64,000 bases of DNA, taken from assembly GCA_963813635.1 (NCBI GenBank), contig CAWEZO010000002.1, positions 1 through 64,000 on the forward strand, in the 5' to 3' direction. Under the pieces are notes generated by a model. That model saw only the letters and a list, made by a program, of their open reading frames with translations, made no database searches and was not told the origin of the DNA. The stretch's first letter is position 1. Every line of letters starts with the position of its first letter. Source of the stretch: JBBRZM01 sp963813635 (GTDB taxonomy: Bacteria; Actinomycetota; Acidimicrobiia; IMCC26256; JBBRZM01). The position numbers were made by a program, and so were the translations under genes. Below, piece by piece: positions 34,088 to 44,013 of the stretch.

Positions 34088-35164
34088 ATGAGGATCGCGG
34101 TTCTGGGGGCCGGCGGTGGAGGGCTAGCGGTCGCCTACGAGTGGAGGAGTCAGGGGCATGAGGTCGCGCTGTACGCACAACATGCCCATGAGCACCATCT
34201 GGTGCCGGTCCGCGAGCGCGGCGGGATCCAAGCCGAGGGCAAGCTTGAGGGGTTCGTGTCTCTGGCGACGGTCACCACCGACATCGCCGAGGCGCTGGAC
34301 GGTGTGGACGTGGTCTTCGTCGTCGGCCCCGCCTACGCCACGGAGCCGTTCGGCCGTGACACTCGCGGTCACCTGCGCCCCGGGATGACCGTCGTGGTCT
34401 GCCCAAGTTCGTGCGTCGGCAGTCTGGCCTTCAAGCACGCCGCGGGGTTGGACCTCCATGACGAGAGCGTCGTCGTGGGCGAGACCAGCACGCTGCCGTA
34501 CGCCGCACGCGCATCGACGCACTCCAGTGTGCGGATCTTCCACCGGTTCGACACCGGCTTCTCGGCCGCTGCCGCCCCGCGCAGCAACACGCCTCGCCTG
34601 CTCGAGGTCCTGCGGCAGGTGTACCGCAACACCGACGAGGCCGCGGGGATCTTCCAGACCACGCTGCAGAACGGCAACCCGGTCATCCATCCGGCCGTCA
34701 CCTTGCTCAACGCCGCCCTCATCGAACGCACGGGTGGTGACTTCATGTTCTATGAGGAAGGGGTTACCGAGGCGGTCGGTCGCCTCATGAAGGCGGTCGA
34801 CGGCGAGCGGCTATCCGTCGCCAGGGCCTTGGGCGTGGAGATCCTCGCCGAGCCGGATCTCGGGGTTCGGCAGGGCTACATGAGCGAGTCCAACTACTCC
34901 ACCGGCTACTCCACCGCACCAGGCTTTCGTGGCATCAAGGCGCAGGACGAGCTTCATCACCGCTACCTGACCGAGGACGTGGGCTACTCGATGGTGTTCC
35001 TCACCGACCTGGCTCGGCACCTGTCGGTGCCGACCCCCACCATGGATGCCGTCATCCGCATCGCCTCGATCGTCGCGGGCGAAGACTTCGCCGCCGAGCG
35101 TGCCCGCACGATGGACAAGATGGGCCTGTCCGGCCTGACGCGAGAACAGCTCGCGGTGTACTGA
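34088..35164 (+). CDS. NAD/NADP octopine/nopaline dehydrogenase family protein
   Basis: A 358-residue dehydrogenase. A Rossmann start MRIAVLGAGGGGLAVAYEWR is followed by TDIAEALDGVDVVFVVGPAY and the all-helical octopine dehydrogenase C-terminal domain (NGNPVIHPAVTLLNAALIER, NYSTGYSTAPGFRGIKAQDE with the conserved substrate-contact residues). It probably couples an amino acid with a keto acid, reducing the imine with NADH. ATG at 34088. It converges on the broken GcvT copy with an 11-bp gap. Confidence 0.85.
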   Translation: MRIAVLGAGGGGLAVAYEWRSQGHEVALYAQHAHEHHLVPVRERGGIQAEGKLEGFVSLATVTTDIAEALDGVDVVFVVGPAYATEPFGRDTRGHLRPGMTVVVCPSSCVGSLAFKHAAGLDLHDESVVVGETSTLPYAARASTHSSVRIFHRFDTGFSAAAAPRSNTPRLLEVLRQVYRNTDEAAGIFQTTLQNGNPVIHPAVTLLNAALIERTGGDFMFYEEGVTEAVGRLMKAVDGERLSVARALGVEILAEPDLGVRQGYMSESNYSTGYSTAPGFRGIKAQDELHHRYLTEDVGYSMVFLTDLARHLSVPTPTMDAVIRIASIVAGEDFAAERARTMDKMGLSGLTREQLAVY

Positions 35165-35175
35165 CTGGGTGCCGG

Positions 35176-36319
35176 CTACGCGGCGGGAACCTTCTTCGTG
35201 GGGTCGATGAAGGGGATCGTCGCCGTGGCGCCGGTGCGCTCGCCGTCGTCGGCGTGGATCTCCAGGCGGTTGCCCGGCTCCGCGAGCCCGATCGGCACCC
35301 AGACGTAGCCGATGTTCTTCTCCAGGCGCGGCGACCAGCAGGCGTCCGTCACGTGCCCGACCTGCTCGCCGTCCGCGAACGCCGGCCAGTGCTGCGTGGG
35401 CTGCTCGACCGGGTCGCCGTCCAGCTCGATCCCGACCAGCTTGCGCGTCACGCCCTCGCGCCGGATCCGCTCGAGCGCCTCCTTGCCGACGTAGTCGGCC
35501 TCCTGCTCCTCGACCAGGCGCTCCAGGCCCGTGACCTCGAACGGGTTGGTCTCCAGGCCGAAGTCGGAGCCCCAGTCGAAGATGCCCGCCTCCATGCGAC
35601 GGATGTCCGACGAGGGCGTGACGCGGATCCCGTACGGCTTGCCCGCGTCCAGGATCCGCTCCCACAGGTCGTCGCCGCGGCTCGGATCGCGCAGGTAGAT
35701 CTCGTAGCCGACGACCGCGGTCCATCCGTGCGGCTGATCACGACCGGGATCCCGTCGAGGTCGGCCTCGTCGCACCAGTAGTACTTCATGTCGAGGACCC
35801 ACCCGCCGAACAGGTCGCGCATCACGTCCTTGGCCTTCGGGCCCTGGACCTGCACGGGGTAGACCTCGGGGTGGCCGACGTGCACGTCGAGCCCCGAGTT
35901 GACCGCGACGCCCATCGCGTACAGGCCGGCGTCGGAGTCGGCGAGCGCGAGCCACCAGCGGTCGGGTTCGATCCGCAGCAGCACCGGTAGTTGACGATGC
36001 CGCCGTCGGCGGCGGTGATCAGCACGTACTTGCCCTGCTTGACCTGGCACGTGGTGAGGTCGCGGCAGGTGAGGAGGTTCGTGAACGCGCTCGGCGTCGG
36101 GCCCGGTGATCTCGACGATCCGCTCGACGCCGACGTCCCACAGGGTGACGTCGTTCACGAGCGCCCAGTACTCCTCGACGGGGTCGCCGTAGGTGTTGGG
36201 GTGGAGCATGTGCTGGTAGACGTCGTAGGCGGAGCAGCCGGCGCGAAGGGTGGCGTCGAAGAACGGCGAACGCCGGTACCACGGTCCGAAGTTGAGGGTG
36301 GTGCTGGCGGGGTGGACAC
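35176..36319 (-). pseudogene. GcvT-fold methyltransferase family gene, second copy, four single-base indels
   Basis: This is a near-identical duplicate of 26034-27179. Relative to that copy I see a base lost near 36307 (N-terminus), one gained near 36092 (after GPDA), one lost near 35988 (after GIVN) and one lost near 35727 (before WTAVVGYEIYL). The net change of -2 equals the length difference (1144 versus 1146), so there are no other net gaps. The last 240 codons are open and end IDPTKKVPAA. The start would be GTG at 36319. Either it is a young pseudogene or assembly polishing failed in a repeated region. Confidence 0.85.
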
Positions 36320-36573
36320 AGTTCAGCCTGCTGGGGTGAGCGGTGGCGCGATGCTAGCCGCGAGGGGAGTGGGCTATTCGGCGTCACGTCCTCGGTCCAT
36401 CGTTTGGGGGGAGATCAGATAAGAGAGACGAAACGCCGCACCGCAGAGGAAGGCGAATGCCGCCCGAAGAGCGTCATCGGAGGAATCCGTTACTACCGCG
36501 CCCACGGCACGTCATACGAGCGGAACGACCGCAATGTGCCATGTAGGTCGGTTGGTGGTTGCGGCGGTTCAAC
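36320..36573. other. Intergenic, GC content falls
   Basis: No gene is supported. The base composition becomes visibly less GC-rich from about 36400, marking the start of acquired DNA that carries the HEPN and DUF262 remnants. Confidence 0.5.
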
Positions 36574-37066
36574 TCAAATTGGATCGAGGATGTCGGAAAG
36601 GTCGTCGGACAGCTTATCGATTGTGTCGAAGTATTCCCTGACTCTCGCGAGGGAAAGCGAGCTAGTGCCAGACCAACGTCCATGGGCCAGGTCATTCCGT
36701 AGGCCGACGATGCTATTGATGGCGGACTTCCGTTCCACGTCAAGCGAGGCTTCGAAAGCCTCCCGCCATGTGAGGTCAAAACGACCAAGCCAGTGTTGCC
36801 AACGCGTCAGTGGTGGGGTTCTTCGACCACTCCAATTGCGAAAGGGCGAACGCCAAAGCCGGTCCCGATACATCACGTCTGCATCTCTCCGCTGCCAGCT
36901 CAAAGGCCGACATCTCGAGCCAGCCGCAGACCATGATGCAGAGGAGTCGTGCCAAATCAGATCTGAGGCGAAAGTCCTCGGGGGCAATGGACTCAGCACG
37001 CTCAAAGACGGCAAGAAGCTCCTGTCGCTGTTGCTGCACCCGCGCGCGACCCTGCCAGACGGTCAC
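36574..37066 (-). pseudogene. HEPN-domain nuclease-like gene (MAE_28990/MAE_18760 type), frameshifted
   Basis: Two overlapping frames join near 36795 by a one-base change to give about 163 residues. The first reads ELLAVFERAESIAPEDFRLR, then LARLLCIMVCGWLEMSAFEL; the second reads RFDLTWREAFEASLDVERKS, then INSIVGLRNDLAHGRWSGTS. R-N-D-L-A-H is the Rx4H active site of HEPN ribonucleases. The gene follows a DUF262 remnant, the same order as in known DUF262/HEPN defence pairs. GTG at 37066 is the likely start. It is probably inactive. Confidence 0.65.
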
Positions 37067-37134
37067 GGAACCTGAGCTATTGCATCCCGTGCCAGCGTGA
37101 GTGGACTGCTCACGCTCTCCTCATTCGCCGTAGC

Positions 37135-37551
37135 TCAGCCAATCGCTGCCTGATACTCGGGCGCACTCGTAAGTTGTTCATAGGCGCGCCTGAGGGCAAT
37201 CAGATCAGCGATAGGTCCGCTACCCAGCCGCAGAGCGACACCGACCATCAGCGAGTCGAGTAGGGCAGCATTCACACGATCTCCTGCCAGCCGAAACGCC
37301 TTCGGTCCAATCCCTTGAAGGATGACATCAACGGTTCTCTCAAAGGTCTCCCTGAGCTCGACCCGCTTGTCCTCTGATAGAGATCGGTTCGAGCCCATAT
37401 ACCTGCTCAAGAATTCCGGTCATCGGTCTGAAGTAGTCAGTAAGTCCTGAGTCGAGCATGGCTAGGAATCGGAGAATCAACTCGTGGTCCTTCAAATGCT
37501 TGGAGGGCGGACCGTATAGCTGGCGCCACGCATCGAACGCGTTTAGGTTGC
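37135..37551 (-). pseudogene. C-terminal remnant of a DUF262 (GmrS-like) protein
   Basis: The remnant begins without a start at the junction near 37551 and reads LNAFDAWRQLYGPPSKHLKD, then HELILRFLAMLDSGLTDYFR, the typical DUF262 C-terminal region. One extra base near 37424 separates this from EFLSRYMGSNRSLSEDKRVE, and the protein ends with IADLIALRRAYEQLTSAPEY. The ParB-like N-terminal nuclease/NTPase half is missing. The 5' part was replaced by a truncated alpha/beta hydrolase on the same strand. DUF262 proteins act in modification-dependent restriction. Confidence 0.65.
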
Positions 37552-37552
37552 A

Positions 37553-38069
37553 TCATTGTGGCCAATGCGGCGTCGCGGTCGGCCGGTATGAGGTCAGAGA
37601 ACAGGCCCGGGTAGGACTTCGGGTCGAACGCGTCGCCCAGGTCGGCCATGCCGACGAACATGTCACGCCGTCGTGCCACTTCGTCTGGCGGCAACGAACC
37701 TGCCCAGCCGGCGTAGCCACCGATGAGCACGAGACTCGCTGGTACCGCCGGGTGGCGCTGGAACAGCGATAGGGCGACCATTGTCCCGAACGAATGGCCA
37801 ACGACGTGCGGCCGCTCGAGGCCGAGCGCGGCGACGAAGGCCGCGAGGGCGTCGGCGAATTGCGGCGCTCGCCAGCTGTCGTCGATGTCCGACGACTCGC
37901 CGAAACCCGGAGCATCCCAGGCGACGACGGTGTGGTCTCGTGCTAGGTCGGGGAGCATCCACCGCCATGTGCGGCTGTCGCTTGGCGCACCGTGCAGCAT
38001 TACCAGGGCCGGCCCGATGCCCGCACGGGTGTAGGCGATCCGCATCCCGTCGACGTCGACGTGCTCCAT
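37553..38069 (-). pseudogene. Alpha/beta hydrolase, 3'-truncated
   Basis: From ATG at 38069 the protein is a normal alpha/beta hydrolase: MEHVDVDGMRIAYTRAGIGP, the oxyanion HGAPSDSRTWRWML and the nucleophile elbow HVVGHSFGTMVALSLF. Homology stops at DRDAALATMM near 37555. The frame runs on to 37437 through the DUF262 remnant in another frame, giving a nonsense tail. The catalytic His region is lost, so it should be inactive. The junction looks like an illegitimate deletion. Confidence 0.7.
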
Positions 38070-38504
38070 GCGTGAATCCTGCCGCAGAACCAAAGGCAGC
38101 GTCGGGCGACATCAATGCGCGCTGCGAGCCCGCCACCGCTTCCCAGGCGCTCAGACCGACGGCGCGCCATATCGACGGTTCAGGTCGCGCCTGGAGCGAG
38201 GCGAGCTGTCCCCGAACGCGCGTCCCAGAACGTGTGGCCACCGGCCGCCAGGCGCGTGGCCGAAACGGCCGATCGGGGACGCGCCGCCTGCCCAGCCGCG
38301 GACGCCCATTCTCCAGTGCCGGAGGGGCGACACAAACCCTGAGTCCACGCGACCCCTGGGAGACCTGGCTGGTCGCGGCGTGTAATTGTGTCATAGTCGG
38401 CGGGTGAGGGTGGTCGCGATCGCCCCGCGTGATTGCCGCTGAGCTGGGCGCCGCGGCCGCGGTCGCAGCTTGCTGGGCGTGCGCCGATCAGGACAGCTCG
38501 CCGC
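38070..38504. other. Intergenic, contains one recombinase-tail-like site
   Basis: No gene is supported on either strand. The one recognisable item is the site at 38316-38331, after which the plus strand could read QCRRGDTNPESTRP. The surrounding sequence shows no clear homology to a recombinase. Confidence 0.4.
38316..38331 (+). repeat. Recombinase-end/att-like motif, site 1
   Basis: GTGCCGGAGGGGCGAC differs at one base from GTGTCGGAGGGGCGAC at 56042-56057, at the end of the intact serine recombinase. In one frame both give C-R-R-G-D. No recombinase gene is left here. Confidence 0.5.
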
Positions 38505-38822
38505 TCAGCCGGCGACGTCGTCCTTGGTGTAATCGGTCAAGCGCTTCAGCACCGTGATCCGGATGTTGGTTCCGTGCTGGGGAAGCTCGCCCTCGAAGAT
38601 GCGGATCATCTCCGGACGTTCGAAGTACCTCGCCCCCGCTTCTAGCGAGTCGAACGAGAACTCGACGACTCGCTGGGGCGACGCCGAGAACACGTTCTCG
38701 TACGACGCGAGATGCTTCAACTCGTCGGGCTTCTGCAGTGTGTCCGCGATGGATCGGACCCAGTCGAGGTACGCCCGCTTCTGTCCGAGCGGGTAATCGA
38801 TCGAGTAGACGTACTTGATCAT
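38505..38822 (-). CDS. Hypothetical protein, dimeric alpha-beta barrel-like
   Basis: A 105-residue protein from ATG at 38822 (MIKYVYSIDYPLGQKRAYLD), then SIADTLQKPDELKHLASYEN, PQRVVEFSFDSLEAGARYFE and IRIFEGELPQHGTNIRITVL. The beta-alpha-beta-beta pattern and length resemble small dimeric barrel proteins; no catalytic motif is visible. A ribosome site (gagagg on the minus strand) lies just upstream. Confidence 0.65.
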   Translation of the reverse strand: MIKYVYSIDYPLGQKRAYLDWVRSIADTLQKPDELKHLASYENVFSASPQRVVEFSFDSLEAGARYFERPEMIRIFEGELPQHGTNIRITVLKRLTDYTKDDVAG

Positions 38823-38988
38823 CGACGACGCTCCTCTCGCCGGAACTTGGGGCGCCCACGATATCGCCCACGTACGACGAGCCGACCAAGATCTCCTGTC
38901 GCACGTGCACGATGGGTGCCCGCATGTGCATGTAGCAACGCTTGCGCACACGCGCGAACAGGAGAGACAGCCTTGACCTCGCTAATAA

Positions 38989-39906
38989 TCACGAGGCCGT
39001 CGCGGCTTGAGTCCCGTCACTGCTGGTGAGTTCGGCAGCGAGTTCAACGAGCGGCTCGACATCGGGTACAGCGTCGACTGACGGGCTATTCCAGCCCCAT
39101 TCGCGAAACGAGGAAGCCCAGATCTCCGCAAGTTGGGGATACGGGCTAGCCAGCCCGGTCTCGGCAGGTGCGTCCGGGAGTTTGATCCAGAGGCGCACGG
39201 GCCTGTTCCACATCAGATCGACCGCGACCACGTTGTAGCCGCCGGCGCGTTGGAACGCGACGTAGCCCTTCCGGAACTTGGGCTGCCACGCGAGTCCTCG
39301 TCGTTCGATCGCAGTCTCCAGATCCCCAACAAGGCGGCGGGCGACGGCGAGTCGTTCTGGCGAGATCCGCAACTCTGCCGCGTAGTGCTCCCAGTTCCAC
39401 TCGGTAGAGGCGACCGCGCTGCGGCTCTCCTTTACGAGCTCATTGGGTCGCGCGAGCACTCGAAAGTTGGGTGCTAGCGGGGAGTCGCCGATCTTGAGGA
39501 GCTCGAGCTCGACCTCGACGGCGTAGAACCCGACATCGGCAATGGTGTTCTGGTTGAACCACTCGAGGACCGCAAGGTGCTCTTCGGTGAAGTTCGAGGC
39601 CACCCAGATGACCACTCGCGCATTGGTACCGGCGCAGTAGGTCAACAACTGGCCCAGATGACCATGGTCGCTAGCGGTCAGTTGATTCTCGATGATGACA
39701 ACGCGCCCCAACACGTCTTCAGCGAGGATGTCCAGCGAATAGCGGCCGACCTGATGTTCGACCTCGCGGAGCTCAAGAGCCAATCCGAGCTGCTGGCTCA
39801 ACCGATCGAGGTTCTCGGCAAGCCATGGCGTGAAGTCGCGCGCTTCGTCCTTCCACCCTTCCCGAACTACCACACGTTCGAGTCGCCCGAAGTTCTCACC
39901 AACCAT
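38989..39906 (-). CDS. DUF4268-like protein with PD-(D/E)XK-type nuclease domain
   Basis: About 305 residues. The N-terminal third is a restriction endonuclease-like fold: WLAENLDRLSQQLGLALELR, the acid-acid motif in YSLDILAEDVLGRVVIIENQ with E-N-Q in place of E-x-K, then LTASDHGHLGQLLTYCAGTN. The remainder (EWNWEHYAAELRISPERLAV, WIKLPDAPAETG) matches the DUF4268 C-terminal type. Such proteins occur alone in defence-rich regions. ATG at 39906 is preferred over 39939. It adjoins an SDR stub. Confidence 0.7.
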   Translation of the reverse strand: MVGENFGRLERVVVREGWKDEARDFTPWLAENLDRLSQQLGLALELREVEHQVGRYSLDILAEDVLGRVVIIENQLTASDHGHLGQLLTYCAGTNARVVIWVASNFTEEHLAVLEWFNQNTIADVGFYAVEVELELLKIGDSPLAPNFRVLARPNELVKESRSAVASTEWNWEHYAAELRISPERLAVARRLVGDLETAIERRGLAWQPKFRKGYVAFQRAGGYNVVAVDLMWNRPVRLWIKLPDAPAETGLASPYPQLAEIWASSFREWGWNSPSVDAVPDVEPLVELAAELTSSDGTQAATAS

Positions 39907-39969
39907 CCCGCCCCCAAAGCTTCCCGCCCGACGGTTCATGGACGATACCGCTCGCCCACACGGCGGGCA

Positions 39970-40045
39970 CCGCTGGCCCGATTCCCCGACCCGCGCCGGT
40001 CACGACCGCGACGCGGTCGGTGAGCAGGAATCGTTCGAGGATCAT
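39970..40045 (-). pseudogene. N-terminal stub of a short-chain dehydrogenase
   Basis: From ATG at 40045 the frame reads MILERFLLTDRVAVVTGAGR, then GIG, the nucleotide-binding start of an SDR enzyme. Homology stops within about 25 codons and unrelated sequence follows, running into the DUF4268 gene. An insertion or deletion appears to have replaced the rest. Confidence 0.6.
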
Positions 40046-40216
40046 CGCTTCCTTTCTCGCGAGGCTGGACTCTGGAGCGTGTGTAGGCCGCACCACCATC
40101 GAATGTTCGCACCGATGATCCACCCGGCGTGTTCCTCGCGCTGGTAGCGAGGAGTTGGTCCGAGCCCTGCCCCGATCAGATTCAAGCTGACCCGAGTGTC
40201 AGGACGCGATCGAGAA

Positions 40217-40588
40217 TCAGCCCGTGGTCACCTCGGGTAGGTCAGCGGCCTCGGCCTCAGTGAACAACCGGGACCGGATGAGGAAGCGGACGCCTTCGGG
40301 GGCTTCGAGGGAGAAGCCCGCGCCCCGGCCGGGGACGACGTCGAGCGTGAGGTGGGTGTGTTGCCAGTACTCGAACTGGGCCGCACCCATGTGGAAAGGT
40401 GCGCCTCCGATCTCACCGAGGTACACGTCGGAGCCACCGATGCGGAACTCGCCGAGCGGGAAGCACATTGGGCTGCTGCCATCGCAGCAGCCCCCCGACT
40501 GGTGGAAGAGCACGGGACCGTGAACCTCCACCAGTCGGTCGATCAACTCGAGCGCCTCCTCGGTGGCGTCGATACGCGTGGCCGTCAT
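40217..40588 (-). CDS. DUF779 family protein, aldehyde dehydrogenase-associated
   Basis: A 123-residue protein from ATG at 40588. The Cys-rich core VLFHQSGGCCDGSSPMCFPL is diagnostic for DUF779, followed by GGSDVYLGEIGGAPFHMGAA and HTHLTLDVVPGRGAGFSLEA. The family is nearly always beside an acetaldehyde dehydrogenase, as here (2-bp gap). Its exact role is unknown. Confidence 0.9.
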   Translation of the reverse strand: MTATRIDATEEALELIDRLVEVHGPVLFHQSGGCCDGSSPMCFPLGEFRIGGSDVYLGEIGGAPFHMGAAQFEYWQHTHLTLDVVPGRGAGFSLEAPEGVRFLIRSRLFTEAEAADLPEVTTG

Positions 40589-40590
40589 GG

Positions 40591-42110
<1,520 letters not shown>

Positions 42111-42296
42111 GGTGTATCTCCTCGCGAGATCGGTCGCACCCCCCGCGACTCTTGACCCCACAGTGACCCTCGCGGCACGGCAGGTCAACTGCTCCGGTTC
42201 GCGTCCGTCAACCCCTTCGACGAAGCGGTACTCGAACAAGCCGAAGCTCTGCCGCAACGGTCAGGCGGGCGGCGTTCGGTACGCGGTGCATTTCGG

Positions 42297-42722
42297 TTAA
42301 TGCGCAGGGTTCGGCGCCGTCTGCTCGTCATCGAGCATGGAGAAGTAACCCTCGTCCTCTTGCGCGAAGTGGAGTCGCAATACCGCGTAGAGGCCGTAGA
42401 GCACGCTGCGGAGCTCCTGGAGGTCGTCTGCTTCGGGGCCGGTGGGAGGGATGTCGTCGAGGAGGCCGCCGAGTCGTCGGACGAGGTGTGCGATCTCGGC
42501 ATGGCCACGGCTCATCGTGCCGGTCGGGTCTTCACCGCCGAGCACCTCGGCGAGAACCGGATACAACACCGCATCCTCGGCTTGTTCGTGGGGCAACAGC
42601 TCCCCATCGAGGAACACGCGAACCGCACGCACGCGAACAGGCCGCAAGGCCTGATCGACGAGCAGGACGGGATACGGATCTGGATCAAGACATGGGGCCA
42701 GGCAATCGAAGATGCCGGCCAT
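42297..42722 (-). CDS. Hemerythrin-like domain protein
   Basis: A 141-residue protein with the hemerythrin iron-ligand pattern: GELLPHEQAEDAVLYPVLAE, MSRGHAEIAHLVRRLGG and LYGLYAVLRLHFAQEDEGYF. It should bind a di-iron centre and sense or carry oxygen or nitric oxide. The first 40 residues match the family poorly and lie close to the recombinase remnant, so the N-terminus may be replaced and the true start is unsure. Confidence 0.75.
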   Translation of the reverse strand: MAGIFDCLAPCLDPDPYPVLLVDQALRPVRVRAVRVFLDGELLPHEQAEDAVLYPVLAEVLGGEDPTGTMSRGHAEIAHLVRRLGGLLDDIPPTGPEADDLQELRSVLYGLYAVLRLHFAQEDEGYFSMLDDEQTAPNPAH

Positions 42723-42849
42723 CGACTGAAGTTCGTCCAGGAACGGCTCGACTACTCCTCGACGCGCGAAACACGCGGTGGCCTACCTCAACGAGACGCA
42801 CGCTCGATACCTGCCGCCGTCCCTCGCTGCGGGGACACCGGAAGCACCT

Positions 42850-43723
42850 GCGCTCTGAGCGCTGCCCGGCGGACGGGCACGTCCGACGCATGCGGTGGAA
42901 CGTGGCCGACCAGTGGATCTGGTCACCCCAGCTCACGCACGAAGCCCTCGTCGACCGTGACGATTGGCAACGCGTTCAGGCAATGACGACCACCCAGGTA
43001 CGCGGCCCGGTCTTCTCACGTGACGTACCTGTTGCGCGGCCGCGTGTTCTGCGCCGCCTGCGGCCGGCGCATGACCGGTCAACGGCAGGCCCACCGGCGT
43101 TGCTATTACTGCTGCGAGCTGCGCCGCGCTCGCCCTGGACTCACCACCTATGACCACCCCGCAGACGTCTACGTGCGCGAGGACGCCCTGGTCCACGCCC
43201 TCGACGCGTGGCTCGAGGAATTCTTCGCGCCCGAAGTGCGCGAGAGACCGCGCGGCTCGTCGTCGCGGCCGACGCGAATCCCGACTACGACGCGGCTGCT
43301 CAAGACGCGCGTGAACGGCTGCAGAGCGCACGCCAGCGGCTCGCTCAGTACCGCCGCGCACTGGACGCTGGCGCCGACCCTGCCACGGTCACACAGTGGA
43401 TCACGGAGGCAGCCGAGCAGGAGCGCGCCGCCGTGGCGGATCTGCAAGCCGCCACGGCCACCGCTCCCCCGCGGCTCACCGTCGACGACGTGCTCGCCAC
43501 CATCGAGGAGCTGGGCAGCCTCGCCGCAGTGCTCTCGACGGCGGAGCCGAACGACCGCGCTCAGCTCTACGAAGCGCTCGGGGTGGCCGCGACGTACGAC
43601 GCGAAGGCCCGCACCGCAGTGCTGGAGGTGGCGCTACCGCGTAGCGCAAACAACGTATCGGAGGGGGACTTGCGGCTTGAAGCAACTCCCCCACTCACGC
43701 GAATCGTCTCGCTGGCGGCGTAG
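42850..43723 (+). pseudogene. Serine recombinase remnant, 5'-truncated and frameshifted
   Basis: Three frames together cover the C-terminal half of a large serine recombinase. They read PADGHVRRMRWNVADQWIWS, then THEALVDRDDWQRVQAMTTT; a zinc-ribbon VFCAACGRRMTGQRQAHRRC near 43045; and a coiled coil ending LYEALGVAATYDAKARTAVL. Each block has a counterpart in the intact recombinase at 54405 (GHVRRMRWNDPSSWIWSPEP). The catalytic resolvase domain is missing. The last codons overlap the recombinase-end motif at 43655. Confidence 0.8.
43655..43723 (+). repeat. Recombinase-end/att-like motif, site 2, with hairpin
   Basis: GTATCGGAGGGGGACT begins a block shared with 48942-49011. The following bases can fold: GGGGGA pairs with TCCCCC and TTGC with GCAA around an eight-base loop. 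The block ends CTGGCGGCGTAG, the recombinase stop. Read in frame it gives VSEGDLRLEATPPLTRIVSL. Confidence 0.65.
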
Positions 43724-44013
43724 CTGGAGCAGTGGCTATCGACAACCTACGTTGCGAACGTGCCTTCGCGCGAGCCGGTGATCTGCACTGACACGCGAAA
43801 GTGCTGATCAGCGTCAACCCACATTGACCGCTACTGCCCTCACGTGACCACCGTGGGCCGCTGCTTGTGGCACGGATGTGGCACGAAGTCGGCGGCGAGG
43901 TTCGGCGCCAGCGGAGGCCGACCGTGGACGGGCATCGGGAGTCTGAGCCGAGCGTTGCGAAAGCTCTAGGAACATCCGCTGATGGTGCCGCGGCAACTCC
44001 CCGCCAGTTACAT
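43724..44013. other. Intergenic
   Basis: 290 bp between the recombinase remnant and the NUDIX fusion gene. I see no gene, RNA or clear repeat here. Confidence 0.4.

Noticed and set aside
36404..37075. A 223-codon plus-strand frame in the low-GC region
   Set aside because: It is antisense to the HEPN gene, whose Rx4H motif and partner DUF262 remnant support the minus strand.
43655..43723. An intact tRNA gene at the recombinase-end motifs
   Set aside because: The motif resembles the reverse complement of a tRNA 3' end, but the T-loop and the rest of the cloverleaf are not present at any of the sites.
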